DNA of 64,000 nt from Cavia porcellus. Lineage: Eukaryota; Chordata; Mammalia; Rodentia; Caviidae. The translations under genes and the position numbers were made by a program. The notes beneath the pieces are model-generated. The model searched no databases. It was not told the origin of the DNA and saw nothing but the letters and a program-made list of their open reading frames with translations. The DNA lies in NCBI RefSeq assembly GCF_034190915.1, contig NW_026947490.1:66701494-66765493 (forward strand), read 5' to 3'. This document shows positions 44,321 to 56,339 of this stretch, one piece after another. Within the stretch, counting starts at the first letter, position 1. The number at the start of each line of letters is the position of its first letter.

Positions 44321-45258
44321 TTTATTATGTGTAACAACCCCAGCATAACAGATGAAGCTGGGAAATGCTGAATTGCAGGATCCCTCCCTCTGTGAAGTGG
44401 TACAATATTAACTCTAAATAGATGACTAAACAGAGAATTCACAGAGAAATCTCTGCAGTGAAATCTCTGTCAATAATAAATAAGGAGTTCGTGTCCTGCC
44501 AGGTCATAGGTGTGGTAAGTCAGTTCCCGCTCCCTCCCACTGTCACGAGAGGAGTAAGCCGTGCCATCCGCTGCACTGGTCTTGGCAATGGGCATTTCTT
44601 TGATCCATGGAATCAGATCAGAGTAGCTATCTCCAACTCTAAACCATGAAAAAGAGTCACAGGTGTCCACTCATGCCCCGAGAAGATTCTGGTTTTCACC
44701 ACAGGAATAACACATTCCAGGTTGTGGCAGCTTCTCCAACAGAATGAGCAAGGGGACCAGATGTGATGAATTCTCAGCTTGAGACACCTCCTCCCCAGCC
44801 AACCTATATACCAGGGGGTGAGGCCTAGGCACTTGTTCCTTTAAGATATGAGATTTTAAATATTATTAATGGGAGTAGCAGTAATAAGATTAGTAAGTGG
44901 TAAGGGAAGTAAGGCAAGCAAATCTCTTTCTGTTATGACTTTTACCAAACATAAATTCCACTAAATACTATGCAATTTGAAGTCTACTAAGATATAAAAC
45001 CCATGACATGATAATTTTATCTTTCTTGCTCCTTATCATATATTCTTAGCATCTAAAGTCACGCTGCTAAGAGACATTCAATAACTCATTGTCCAATGAA
45101 GGAAGAATTATCAGGGAATATCTTGATGAGTAAGAAGGGAACAACTTAGCTAGTCTGAAGAGTCAACCTGAGATAGGCTAGATGACTTGGAAAAACCTTG
45201 AATGTCCCCCTAAGGCGATCAAACTCAAAGTAATTGGTAATGAGATTTGTTTGTGGAT
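44321..45258. other. Unassigned AT-rich interval
   Basis: No named repeat or gene recognised. Confidence 0.4.
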
Positions 45259-45261
45259 TTA

Positions 45262-45406
45262 TTTTTTTTACATAGGGTTTCACTACCCAGTTCAGGCTGG
45301 CCTTGAAATCACTTTGTAGCCAACACTGGTTTCAAATTTGCCATGATCTCCCTGCCTCAGCCTCCCAAGTGCTGAGATTGTAGGCATGCACCACCACACC
45401 AGTCTA
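45262..45406 (-). mobile_element. B1 SINE
   Basis: Reverse B1: T-run, TTCAGGCTGGCCTTGAAATC, CACTTTGTAGCCAACACTGG, CTGCCTCAGCCTCCCAAGTG and GGCATGCACCACCACACCAG. Flanks TAATGAGATTT (before) and TGATGAGATTT (after) look like a target duplication with one change. Confidence 0.9.
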
Positions 45407-45509
45407 TAGTGATGAGATTTATGAACCAATAATGTTAATATCAATCAAGAAACGATATACAGAAGAGGTTGAGAGAGATACTTGCAGGAAAGAGGATGAG
45501 GCTATTGGA

Positions 45510-45660
45510 GGCCAGGGTGACACGTTCCTATAACTCCAGCTACTCAGAAGAATACAAACTGGAAGTCACCCTATCCCAAAGTAAAATATTTCAAAAGAGC
45601 TAGGAAGGTAGCTCAGACATATACACATGAAGCACGGGCTCTGTCTTCAGCTTCAGAGTG
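45510..45660 (+). mobile_element. B1-dID composite SINE, diverged
   Basis: Left part: CCTATAACTCCAGCTACTCA and CACCCTATCCCAAAG. Right part: GGAAGGTAGCTCAGACATAT and GGGCTCTGTCTTCAGCTTCA. Confidence 0.6.
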
Positions 45661-45712
45661 GGGAGACTTCTAGAACTGCTCAAGTCAAACAAAAGTGCCT
45701 GGTCAGGGGAGC

Positions 45713-47938
45713 TGCCTTAGTCACTGTCTTCATCAGTAAGACACAATACCCAGCACCTACAATTTACATGAAGGGTTTATTTTGTTTCTCATTTCAGAAG
45801 CTTCATTCCATGGTTAGAAAGCTTAAACACAGTAGTGGAAAGGCAGAGATGGGAAAAACTGCTCACATCATGGTGGCCAGGAAGTGGGAAGAGAACAAGG
45901 AGATGGGAATGGATATATAACCCTGTATGCCATGGCTCCAATGGCCAAGTCAGCTGCAGCAATCCCATGATCCAGTCACCTTAAAAATCCCCGCCTGGGA
46001 GCAACACGAGGCCTTGGAAGATAACCCTTGATCTATACCATAACATTCTTCTCCAGCCCCCCAAAAACTTACTTGTCTCTCCATGCAAAATGCATATAGT
46101 TTTTCTCTAAAAGTCACTGAAGTCTTAACCATTCCAGCATTGCTAAAAAGCCTAAGTCCAAAATCTCCTATGAGACTCATAGCAAACTCTTAGCTTTGAG
46201 CCCCTGTAAAATTCAAAATGAAAGTTAAACAATACTGACATACAAAGGCACAGGTAAACATTCTCATTCCAAATGGGAGGAATGGGGGTAGAAAGCAATG
46301 AGATCAAAACAAGACTGAAACCCCACAGGGCAAACATTTAAATCCTGTATCCCTATATCCAGCATCTGGTGCAAAGATGTGAATTCCAAGCAACTTGGGC
46401 AGCCATGGCCCTATGGCGTCACTGCTTGAAACACTCATTGTCCTCTTTAGGGGTGGCTTGGCTCACTGCCTGTGAATATTCTGCTTTCCTGGTTTTTCCA
46501 AATTCCTGGCACCTCCACTACACCTTTGGCTTCACTCTCATAGCTTTGTACACTTCTCTTTCAGGGACAGACCCTTCCTTCCCAGGCTTCTTCTGAAATC
46601 ATTCTGGAAGCTTCCCTGACCCTACAACTCTTGCATTCTGTATGCCTGTGAAATCAGCACCTGGGTATAGCACGATGTGCCACCTTCTCTAGCAGTAACC
46701 AGACCCCCTTGAATCTGCCTGTGGTGGCCTCTGAGTACTTGGATGACTGCATACCATGAAACAAATCCCAGGTAACCAGTTCATGAGCAAGGTGCCCTTT
46801 TCTCAAAGCAAAGTCTTTTACTTGTGAACCTTTGAGCCTATGAAGTTGGAGTCTTGTTGATTCCTGGGATGCTCTCAAGGCATCTTTCCTATTGTTCTGG
46901 TGCAAAGTACTTGACTTCCTTTTTTTTAATTTTTTTTTTTTTGTGCCAGGAATTGAACTCATAACCTTGTTCTTTCAGGAAGGTGCTTATGCCACTGAGC
47001 TAAACCCCTGGTGCTTTGGCTTCTTTTTAATGATAATCTTTACAGGAACCACCCTATCTTGGGCCAGAATTTTACAAGTTTTAGTTCTATAGGTGCTTCC
47101 TTTCTGGTGAAACTCAAAACTTTTAAATTTGATCAGCTGCACCATTTGCTCTTGATTCTCAATGTTGAGCTAGCTAAAAGCCCACACTAATGTTCATAAC
47201 TCAGTGTGAATGCTTGGCTGCCTTAAAATTCTTTTCTGCCTGAATAATTAGTCTGAGGCTCTGCTCAGTCTCCCTCAAACTTAGGACATAAGAAAAATGT
47301 TGGCACATTTTTGTCAGAACATGACATGGGTACATGAGTCTCAAGTCCAACAACCTATAGAATCCTTGTTCTCAGTTGCAGCCTGAACCTGGTTTTACCA
47401 CTTGCATTTTTTTCAGTATTCTGTCCCTCTGTGTTCCTACCACAATTTTGCATAAAGCTCAGTTCACAGTGTCTTAGGGCTTCTCTGGCCAGCATCTCTA
47501 AACCTTACCAAACTCCTCCCACAAACCAGTTCCAAAGGCTGCTAAACCACGTGGTTAGGTAGTCACAGCAATGACCCCACTCGTGGTATAAAATCTGCCT
47601 TAATGATGTTCATCCCTGAGACACAAGGCCCAACACCCAGAAGTTTATTTGATTCACAGTTTTAGAAGTTTCAGTCCATGTCTGGACCAGAAATAGCATG
47701 GTGGAAGATCCCGGGCAGAGGAGAGATGCTCATATCATGGTGGTCAGCAGTCAGAGGCAGAAGAGAAGAGAGGTGTAGGGAGACAAACTCTTCCACATCA
47801 TGCCCTCAGTGACCGATCTTGTCTGACCGGACATCTCCTGATAGCAAATCAGCTATACTACTCCCTGCTTCAGCTACCTGCAAAAAGCCCTGCCTATGAA
47901 TGCACAAGGCTTCTGGGGAACATTCCTAATTTAAAGCA
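45713..47938 (-). mobile_element. Complete MaLR element (LTR-internal-LTR)
   Basis: Two related LTRs in the same orientation bracket an internal region. The minus-strand 3' LTR is 45713-46045 (333 bp, beginning TGTTATGGTATAG on the minus strand) and the 5' LTR is 47596-47938 (343 bp). Both begin on the plus strand with TGCCTTA and share GACACAA, TTCAGTCCATG-like and TCACATCATGGTGG-like blocks. The internal region (46046-47595) resembles the non-coding MaLR internal sequence and lacks long open frames. An ID SINE lies at 46918-47012. No flanking 5-bp duplication is visible. Confidence 0.8.
46918..47012 (-). mobile_element. ID SINE inside the MaLR internal region
   Basis: Reverse ID: T-run (46919-46942, one AA break), GCCAGGAATTGAACTCATAA (box B side), AGGAAGGTGCTTATGCCACT and GAGCTAAACCCC (box A side). 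Flanks ACTTGACTTCC and CTTTGGCTTC resemble an eroded target duplication. Confidence 0.85.
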
Positions 47939-48535
47939 GTGCTTTAAAAAAAAAAACAAGGACAGGAGACATTATGAAGGAAACATTAATTGCTCCTGGC
48001 AAATGATGAAAAGCAGGTGAAAGAGAGTGGCGGTATAGGATTAATCTGGAACCAGCAGAGGAGCTGGTCTCCAGGGAAGAGTGACTCTAAGAGATACTGC
48101 TTTTGACAGCCCAAGCACAATATCCAAATTGGCAGTGGCAAATAGGGGTCTAAACTTTAACATATGAGTTCTACATGAATTTGAAAACTTGTTATAACTT
48201 GAGATAACTCATAACTGATTTAGCACAGATCTGAAATTATAAAAGAAAATGACATCGTCAAGGGATGAACGAGAGAAAGAGAAAATGATTTTTAAAAAAC
48301 CTTGACAGATGACATTTACTGTTATATGATTCTAAGGGAAAGAGGACAGATGAACAGAAAAGAGAGAGGGCAGGATGGTGCACAGTTGCAGAAACCAAGG
48401 GACCCCAGAGATCAAAATGATGCTAAGGAGGCTGATGGAAATGTGTCCAGTGGGTGTGCTAATTGTCAGTCTTTCTTAAGCAATTACTAAATCAAGGGAT
48501 GAATACAAAATTAAATCGCAAAATGCAGACCAAGG
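47939..48535. other. Unassigned interval
   Basis: Begins with an A-run (47946-47957). Nothing recognised. Confidence 0.4.
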
Positions 48536-48808
48536 TGTTGTGGTTTAGTGCTAAAATGTTCCCCAAAGTTTCATGTTCAGAGGTGCAGCCTGGTCAAGAG
48601 GGCAGACCACCGAGGAGGGATGCTTTAGACAGATGTATTCTTGTTCCTAGCTCCACCCTTCTCTCTCTGCTTCCTTGCCACCATGATATGAGCAGCTCTC
48701 TTCTTCCAAACCACTTCTGCTTGAAAGTGCGAGTCAAAATGAACCTGGTCTCCTTTACAGTGCAACTGTTGAGTATTTTGTCCCGGTGACAAGAAACTGA
48801 TTAATACA
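48536..48808 (+). mobile_element. MaLR-type LTR
   Basis: Starts TGTTGTGGTTTAGTGCTAAA and ends TGATTAATACA, with CTTCCTTGCCACCATGATAT in the middle and TTGAGTATTTTGTCCCGGTG near the end. At 273 bp it is shorter than its relatives; the polyadenylation region reads GTCAAAATGAACCTGG, so AATAAA has been lost. No target duplication is visible. Confidence 0.8.
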
Positions 48809-49689
48809 ATGTGCATGTGAAGAAAAGGGTTTAGCAGCTTGCGAGAACTATAAAAGTATGAAGTCCAGGGCTGAGATGAGTGCTAATCTGGAAACCACTC
48901 CAGGAAATGTTTGATTTAGAACAAGGTGCAAATCTAAGCATTAGAGAGCAGAGCCATTGAAGACAAATAACTATGGGAAGATGGGAAGGAGATAACTGAT
49001 GCAGGAAAGAAGTCCAGAAATCAATAAGCAGTGGAAATACAAATTCAGTGCAACCTTGGCAGCCAAGGAGTGACAAAGAGGTGTGGCTTATCAGTGCTGA
49101 TATGTCTTGTTCACACTTCAAAGAATGGTTTTGAGAGCAGGAACATTCTTTCCCCATCTGTAATGGGAACAATGCTCTAATATCTGGCCAAGGGCGGAAC
49201 AGTGTGGGAGGATCCGCCAAGCCCTGGTGACCATGCTGGTATCTGTTCTCTCCATCCATTCCTACAGTATCTTTCTGTAAGAGGTAGACAAGTATTATTC
49301 TCCTAATTGGGAGGGCCAGCAATCGAAGCACAGATGGAGATGACAAGGTCAAAGTCAGGAGAGAGGCTCCTGAATAGGTCACACTGCCCTGCCCAACATC
49401 ACAACCTTTGACCTCCCAGCCTTGACCCAGAGGAAAGCTGGTAGAGATTACTCACGGTGCAGAAGAAAATCACTTGACCCTTTGAAGTCCTTTGCATCTG
49501 ACCTTGGGGTTTTTCCTTGACATTGAACCACAGAGTTCCAGGGGACCAGGGAAAGGGAAAAAATGGGTCAAGATATAAAGGATTTCAGATTCTTTACTAT
49601 CTCTTGAGATATCCAGACTTTTCCAAGGGCATGCAAAGTGACAATAATCTTTCTAGGCATTAGGAATTATACTTAAATAGCCAGTCCCT
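48809..49689. other. Unassigned interval
   Basis: The minus frame 48831-49382 (183 codons) is the second longest in the window, but it lacks a recognisable domain, signal or neighbour. I do not call it a gene. Confidence 0.4.
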
Positions 49690-49880
49690 TACATGATGAT
49701 AAAATAAAGGCTTGCTGTATACCAGTCACTTTACATGTAATTATCTTGTAATTGTATCGAGAATCTTGGGATGAAGGCAAAATCATCTTCCCTCTCATCT
49801 ATAAAGAGGAAACTGTCTTGGAGAATGTGAAGAACTGGGCTGCTCCTGAGAGGTGGGCTAGGTCCTGACTCACAAGTCCA
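49690..49880 (+). mobile_element. MIR SINE, diverged
   Basis: GCTTGCTGTATACCAGTCAC, TTTACATGTAATTATCTTGT, CCCTCTCATCTATAAAGAGG and AAACTGTCTTGGAGAATGTG follow the MIR order. Confidence 0.6.
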
Positions 49881-50271
49881 GGGGTTAAGACCCATTCAGG
49901 CATGTGTGCAGGCCACTTCTCCTCATCCTCCCGGAAAAACAGAAAACATGGTTTGAATTTTATAATTGTATAACAGCAGCTCTACAGTTGGTTAGGAACC
50001 ACTTATGGTCTAAATGAAAATGTTACATATTTGTTCATCTGTTTAAATCAATGAAGAATAGTGTGATAAGCCATTTGGGCCAAAATCTGACTCAGCAGCT
50101 CACTGGCTTGTCCCCAACTTTCTTGTCCTCAGTACACACGCAGGATAAGAAGAGATAGAAAGACTTTGCATGCACAGAAGCAAATGCAGTGCCTTCTACA
50201 CCTGCTCCTATCCCTGTGGTGATCACTCGAGGCAGTGGGTCCTTGGGCTGTAGGACAGTTCGAGTCCCTAA

Positions 50272-50400
50272 ACAGCAGTTCTCAAGGTGTGGTCCAGGAA
50301 ATCCTTTTGGTGCAATCCAGATACTTGGCTAACATGCAGACTTCTGGGGCCTGGTCAGAACTACCGCCCCAGTGCTTATGTATTAGAGGGGTGTGATGTA
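50272..50400 (+). mobile_element. MER5-like hAT-Charlie remnant
   Basis: AGCAGTTCTCAAGGTGTGGT, AGGAAATCCTTTTGGTGCAA and ACATGCAGACTTCTGGGGCC match the left part of the MER5 non-autonomous DNA transposon. The right end is lost. Confidence 0.65.
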
Positions 50401-51529
50401 TCCAAAGACCATTGAATGTTAAGAAGCTGGCGACTGTTGGTGCTACAGATTAAGCATGTTCCTCAAAAGCTTTTGTGTTGGACTGCCCTCCTTTTTAGAG
50501 TCACTCTAGCCACCACTTGAAATGATTCACGTGAAAACACTTCTATCATATGAAACAGGGAAGGTGTTTATTTAAAAAGCCAGTTCAATCCTATTGCCAT
50601 TTTCTGATCAATTCCTTCAAACACACCCCTCTCTCATACCTCTCAATCAGGATGTCATATTTAGCCTGAGCCCTGTGACTGGTTGAAAGGGTGCAGTGCC
50701 TCGGGCTACAGGGACCACTGCAATGCTCTGGACTGTGGTGTTGGCAAAGTGTGCTGCTCTCCTGCAGGAGCCGGCTGGGAGACGACACCCTGGCTATGAC
50801 ATAAGCACTCCCCACCCCCTGGAACTGGGGAGCTGGGGGGGCTGAGGCGTGGTCTCTCTGGGCTGCCTTTTCTGTGAAGTAGACAGAGTGTCTCATGGTT
50901 TCCTATATTCTATTCTCCCAGATATTTGAAATACCAAACTTCAAGTGGAAGTGTCTTTACTAAAATAGGAATAATAATTATATGTAAATCAAAATATCTG
51001 TAGCACTAAAAATACTAAAGACAATTCCAGTGAACCAAACTCCAACACAATCATTTGAATATTTAACTGGTAACAAGAATTTATCAATCAATGTGTGTCC
51101 AAAATGTTTTTGTGCTGTTTAGCACAAAATGTTTTTGGTATTTTGTGCAATATCTGCAGTGAACTTGGACTACTGTCATGGTGAAAAAGAAAGAGGGTTC
51201 AATTAGAAACTCTCGGCATATAGAACATAGCATGTTTTCTTATTTTTGCCAAAAGGAACACAGGAATGATAAGCTTGGAATTCATGAGTGGGTAGAGACG
51301 GGGTGAGGAGGGAGAATCAGTGAGACTCCTAAGAATTCAATATTCCTCTCTTATCTCTGGTTATATAGTTTAGGACTCCAGTGGGTCCCCAAATCCTCAA
51401 GTTGTCTCCTCAAGTTGTATGTTATCTGACTATATGAATTACCAAAATATTTACATACAACATCTGTTCTCTGCACATATACGCCTACAGTAAAGTTAGC
51501 TCTATAAATTAGGTGTGGTAGAGCTTAAA
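50401..51529. other. Unassigned interval
   Basis: Includes a short palindrome-like pair around 51102-51135 (TGTTTTTGTGCTGTTTAGCAC then CAAAATGTTTTTGGT). Nothing else was recognised. Confidence 0.4.
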
Positions 51530-51974
51530 ACTATAACTGAAGTAGAATAATGATAGCAGTCACTGTAATCAAGACTGTGTGGATGTGGTTCCTTTCTCTC
51601 AAAATATCTATTCCACTGCACTCACCTTGCTCTTGTGGTGCTGTAAGGTGGTACCATGCTTGCATGGTGAGAATGACATGGGCATTGTGACAGGCCACTA
51701 CAGGAGGTCACTCTGCCTCGTCGGTCAGTCTGATAACTGACACGATTAAGGGACTCGGGGTGTGTATCGCATACAGCGTGGGTGTGCTGGGCCAAGAGGT
51801 GATTCGCGTCCTGGGCAGAATGGAGCAAGATGACCTGACACCTTATTCTGCTACCCAGAACACAACGCAAAATTATGAATTATTTTTGGAATCTTTCTTT
51901 TCCTACTTTTGGACTGTAGTTCACTACAGGTAACTGAAACTAGAGTAAAACAGTCTGTGAAAGGTGACTGCTGT
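51530..51974 (+). mobile_element. Tigger-like (TcMar) DNA transposon remnant
   Basis: The stretch ACTCTGCCTCGTCGGTCAGT, GATAACTGACACGATTAAGG and ACTACAGGTAACTGAAACTA resembles Tigger-family non-autonomous elements, and the end (GTGAAAGGTGACTGCTGTA) looks like an eroded terminal inverted repeat of that group. The left end could not be located exactly. Confidence 0.55.
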
Positions 51975-52289
51975 ATGGTTTTTATATTGTTTTGATCACT
52001 GAAACACATAAATGTTTTACATATTCAAAAAGCAAATTTAAACCAAAATAGTTTTTGGCCTCTAAAATTTCTAATATGAACAGAAGCCAAAAAAAGCAAA
52101 TATAAGTTAAATTGATAGAAACAATGACACAAAGGAAAGATATACTTCAAGTAACTTGATTTTAAGTAACTTTTGATTCTAGGTAATTCTCTTCATATGT
52201 CTATCATGCAAACATATTCTCGGGCTAAAACAATAGTAAAGAAAGCCGAAACTTTGCCATCTGGCTTTGGAGATAGTAGTGGCAGAAAC

Positions 52290-52740
52290 ACAGGTCAGGG
52301 TTCATTTTGCAGGACCACCTGACTCAGCTACCTATTGTCCAGGCACTTCCCCAACTGTTCTCCCCAGTGTGTCCATGAGGGTGTTTCTGGAGGAGATCAA
52401 CACGGGACTCAGTGGACGGAACGAAGCTGAGGGCCTCAGCTGGGTCTGTGGCCTTGCATAATCAGCTGAAGTCCGAGCAGAAGAAGAAGGCTAACCTTGA
52501 CTGCCTCCAGGAAGTCCTCCTGCCTGTCTGACCGCTGTTCAGTGGTGTTGACCTCTCCCCTTTCTCATGTCTCCCCAGACAGAAGCAGCCACCTTCCTGG
52601 CTCTCCTGGTGCCAGCCTTCAGTGCCCTCTTGGCTCCATGTCTCCAGCCTGCCAGCTGCTGGTCTTGGGGTTTTCAGTCCCATAAGTGCGTAAACCGATT
52701 TCTTATAGTGAAACCTTTTTCTGTGATTCTGACTGACACA
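52290..52740 (+). mobile_element. ERVL LTR, MLT2-like
   Basis: GTGTTTCTGGAGGAGATCAA, CTTGCATAATCAGCTGAAGT, repeated CTCTCCTGG/TGCCAGC phrases and GTCCCATAAGTGCGTAAACC follow the order of old MLT2-type LTRs, ending in GACTGACACA (52740). Overlapping plus-strand frames at 52497-52749 are artefacts of this repeat. Confidence 0.6.
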
Positions 52741-52923
52741 TCGCTGTAATTCTATTTTTTTTTATATCAGATGCTGTGCTGCTGATATAAAAGCAGTGAC
52801 AGCCTTATGTCACTGTAATTCTAAAGCAGTTTTATTTTGTTTTATATAAATCAAATATGTAAATATATTAATCTATTTAGGAAGAAAAGTTTTCTCCATA
52901 AAACAAAAGATGAAAACAGAAAC

Positions 52924-53024
52924 TTTATCACTTTGGCAGCACATATACTAAAATCGGAATGATGCAGAGAAGATTGGCATGGTTTCTGTGCAAGGATGGT
53001 GCACAAATTCACGATGCGTTCTAT
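52924..53024 (+). pseudogene. U6 snRNA retropseudogene
   Basis: A 101-bp match to U6 spliceosomal snRNA, with GGCAGCACATATACTAAAAT, ATGCAGAGAAGATTGGCATG and CAAGGATGGTGCACAAATTC intact or nearly so. Several substitutions in the 5' end and the CACGATGCGTT 3' region break the functional sequence. A short A-run (53025-53030) replaces the U6 3' T-run. AGAAACT occurs just before (52919-52925, overlapping the first bases) and after (53033-53039), a possible target duplication. Retroposed and non-functional. Confidence 0.9.
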
Positions 53025-53039
53025 AAAAAATGAGAAACT

Positions 53040-55320
53040 AAAGGTAAGAAATATGCAATGAAACATGAGCACGAAACACTACTGAGAACTCCTTAATATT
53101 GCGGACATCTTGATGTGTGCTCACCAAGAAGGCTCCTCGAAATGAGTGCGCGAGAACCCAGATGTGGGGTTCTCAACACCGCCCCCTCCAGGGAAACCTA
53201 GGCTCTCTGGAGAGATGGGTGAGTTCAGTCCTGGGTCAGAGAAAGCACAAGATAAGCCCAGGAAAATCTGTACCCCAAAACAAGGTGATACTCAAAAATG
53301 GGGAGTCACATCCAAGGGACACAGGGCCCAGCTGGAGAGGCCACCACCAGTGACATCCAGGACAATGAGAGCATCCAGGAAGAGGGATGATGGGCCGTGT
53401 TTATAGCATATGTGTTTGTAAAGTCATGAATTTATAATTCCTAATTCATGTGTGATAGAGAAATGAAAAGAGATGGAGGGATCAGGAGAAACAATGACCT
53501 TCCCTTACAGATCCTCGCCTGATAGATGTAGAAAAGATTACAGAGATAAAACATCATTTTGCATTCCCAATATAATAAAGTCACACAGCTATGTCTACAA
53601 CAGTTGCACAAAATATTGTAATAGGGAATCTACACAATCTCAAAATCTTTCCTGCAGTTATTCATCCACTGTAAAACCACACACAACCCAACAAAACCCC
53701 TCTACAGACACATTGCAAGGATCTGGGAGTCACAGCCTTAGCCAAAACAATCAAACTTGTGCCATGCATAGCATCATGTGCCCCTCAATGGGACACAGGG
53801 ACAAGTCCTCAGCATCACCTCCGATATTCTTCCCACGGTTGTTTAGATTAATTCTAATCACACACTGAGACTGTATTCTGATTTACAGGAAGCAGCAGGA
53901 ATGGAGTATGAGAAAGCAGATCAGTCAGAGGCTAGCGTGCAGGAATGCCACGTGAACTCTTTGAGAAAGACTGTGGTGACAGATAGAAAATGGAGCAGAG
54001 GGTTGGCAAGAAGCAAGAAGTGCTCACAGTCACCTGAAATGCCTGAACCTCAGCAAGAGCTAGAAGCGAGCAAGGGGACACAGACTGCGTGTGGGATGAT
54101 GTCACAGCATTGCTCTGCACATCAGGGGCACGCTGATATCCCAGGGGTATAGGAAAACAGCTCACTCCAGGGAGATCTGTGCTCCAGTAGTCAGAAGGGA
54201 ACTGTTGCAGTGACTATAATTTGCTTTCAAATAGTTCATCCCCAAAAGTGAGCATAGACCCAAAGAGAAAAAAAGGATGGGGACAAAAGGAGTACAGGGG
54301 GAGAGAGAGAGGAAGCAATTGGGGAAATGGGAGATCGGGGCACAGAATGGGGGTTTAATTGTATGAGTCTTTGGATGCTTGAAAATTATGGAAATAAACT
54401 GGAGAAACTGATTATACTACCTAGGAAAAGTTGAGTTCAGCTGCCAGAAGAAAGGCAAATGATTGCTCTGAGCTCTGAGATAAAAATAGTAACTTCCCTG
54501 CGGCTGGGAGGGACACAGGGCTGTGCTGCCACAGATCGCTCTGCCGTCTCCTTCATGTAAGAGTGTGAACCGAGCTGCGCTGCCCAGGGATTGCTGCTGG
54601 GACACGGCTGTCGCTAGACGGACAGCTTGCAGGATGGAGGACAGGGGCTCTTTTCAGAACACAGGGCATGGGGGAGGGGTCACAGAGGCCACAGCTCTGA
54701 GTGGGGAATCAGTGCCTGTGTCAGTTGCACACCCAGGATGGGAAGGCAGCGACATGAAGATGGAAACAGGAGTGTGGCGTGGATGGCTAAAATGTGGGCT
54801 CCCGGATGGGCTTCCTGCAAGGACACACAGTACAGTTCAGCTTCCCGGGTTCTGGGGAGCACTTGGCTACTGTCACCGGGGACTGTGGCCTCTTAGTGCA
54901 TCTCATTCTTTCACACACCTTTCCTGTGTCCCCTGCCACACTCGTTTATCTCCAAGACAGCTCCTCTCCCTCTCCCACGCAACACTAAAAAGAAACACCC
55001 GGTGACGTTTCTCCAGGCTGACTGGGGACTGCCGGTCAGCTCAAGGACCCTCTGCTGCTCCTGGGAACTTGAGAAGCCAGGTGCACACATGACAGAGTCC
55101 TGACTGAGCACCAGAACCAGGGTGTCATCGCAAGACCCAGGGTCGCTATTCTTCCAAGTTCCCTGCTGAGCTGACTGTTTTAACTTAGTAGGAGTGAAAA
55201 CCTCTACAGGCTTTCGAAAAGGTGTGGTCAAAGTTAAGTGGTTTAAAATAAACAGACGTACAGGCAAAATGTACAGATAATACTGTGATTGTTTTCCAAA
55301 GCTCAGCTGCGTGATGGAAG
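53040..55320. other. Mostly unassigned interval
   Basis: No repeat named with confidence. 53110-53410 may be an old DNA transposon. A GA-rich patch lies at 54298-54315, and 54500-54900 is GC-richer. Overlapping frames on both strands (up to 160 codons, 54523-55005) show no domains. Confidence 0.4.
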
Positions 55321-55374
55321 GGTGTGTGTGTGTGTGTGTGTGTGTGACAGAGAGAGACAGAGAGAGAGGGAGAG
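55321..55374. repeat. (TG)n then (GA)-rich compound microsatellite
   Basis: About 14 TG units followed by ACAGAGAGAGACAGAGAGAG. Confidence 0.95.
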
Positions 55375-55439
55375 GATGGGACCTAGGACCTCTATCATTT
55401 GTCTTCACAGCTTGATCATTGTGGTTTGGTCTCAGTTTC

Positions 55440-55560
55440 TCCCATGAGACTCTGAGCTCCCCAAGGGCAGAAATCATGTTTGCACGAGTCATTGCTGGGC
55501 ACAGAAAGATGCTCCAGAGAGGTCTGAGGAATGAATGAATGAATGAATGATACTCTCTGA
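55440..55560 (+). mobile_element. L2 LINE 3' end with (AATG)n tail
   Basis: GAGCTCCCCAAGGGCAGAAA, ATTGCTGGGCACAGAAAGAT and a GAATGAATGAATGAATGA tail match the L2 3' terminus. Confidence 0.65.
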
Positions 55561-56044
55561 GAGAATAAAGCGCTAGCTCTGGCTGATGATGTGACAATGG
55601 CAATAATAAAATATCCTCAGACTGGTTAGAAATCGCTCTGAAAGCATGCCTGTCTGACAGAAGGCTTCTCCCCATTCAGGTCTTTCATTCTTTTTAGTAT
55701 ATTTCTGTTTGGGAGTGATAGCTTCATTCCCACTTTCCTATAATATTTCATTTAAATAACTAGCTTTCATGTAGGCACTGTACCTAAACCTTACTTTCTA
55801 CTCAGCTCTATTTGAAATGCAAAAGGTCTCCAAACTTGACTTTACCCCTGAGAAGCCCATGGTCATGTTATTATAAAACTCCAGGCTCACAGTGAACCTG
55901 GGCTGCTGGACCCAAGGCTGTGGTCGCAGAGTGGGCTACACTCCTGTGGAATACCGGAACTTCATTTTATACAGGAAGAGAGTTTGGTCACCTCGTGGTC
56001 TGGAGACTGAAGTCCAAGAAGCCTGGTGGAGACTCTGGCAAGGG
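55561..56044. other. Unassigned interval, possible LTR fragment
   Basis: 55890-56040 contains GACTGAAGTCCAAGAAGCCT, reminiscent of reverse MST/MLT LTRs, but too little to call. Confidence 0.3.
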
Positions 56045-56339
56045 CCACACTTAAAACAGAAGGCGGGGCCCCACTGAAAGGACAGAGGCAGCGCGATCTT
56101 AGGGCTGTCTCAGGGCCCTGCTCTTCCTCTCTGGGTCTCTCACGCTCATTTTGCTTCCTGGTTGCCACGAGGTGATCAGCTTTTCTCCACCAGGTCCTTC
56201 TGTCTTTATGTTTCTGTCTTCCCACAGGTCTCAAAGAAATGCACCAGCTGACTGTTGGCTTAAAACCCTGAAACTTTGAGCCAAAATAAACCTTTCCTTC
56301 TCGAAGCTGGTCACAGCCATGAGAAACTGACGAACACAT
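56045..56339 (+). mobile_element. MaLR-type LTR, 3' part
   Basis: GCTTCCTGGTTGCCACGAGG, GAGCCAAAATAAACCTTTCC and AGAAACTGACGAACACA (end 56339) are the 3' half of a rodent MaLR LTR. AATAAA is intact (about 56285). The 5' half is missing. Confidence 0.75.

Noticed and set aside
48831..49382. Minus-strand frame of 183 codons
   Set aside because: Leucine/serine-rich with no recognisable domain or neighbouring exon. Its length is within what chance gives in 64 kb of both strands.
52924..53024. Functional U6 snRNA gene
   Set aside because: Substitutions in conserved positions, an A-run in place of the terminal T-run and no recognisable upstream snRNA promoter point to a retropseudogene.
54911..55675. 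Minus-strand frame of 254 codons, the longest in the window
   Set aside because: It runs antisense through the TG/GA microsatellite (HTHTHTH and serine-leucine runs) and the L2 AATG tail (HSFIHSF). There is no domain or sign of a start context or exon structure.
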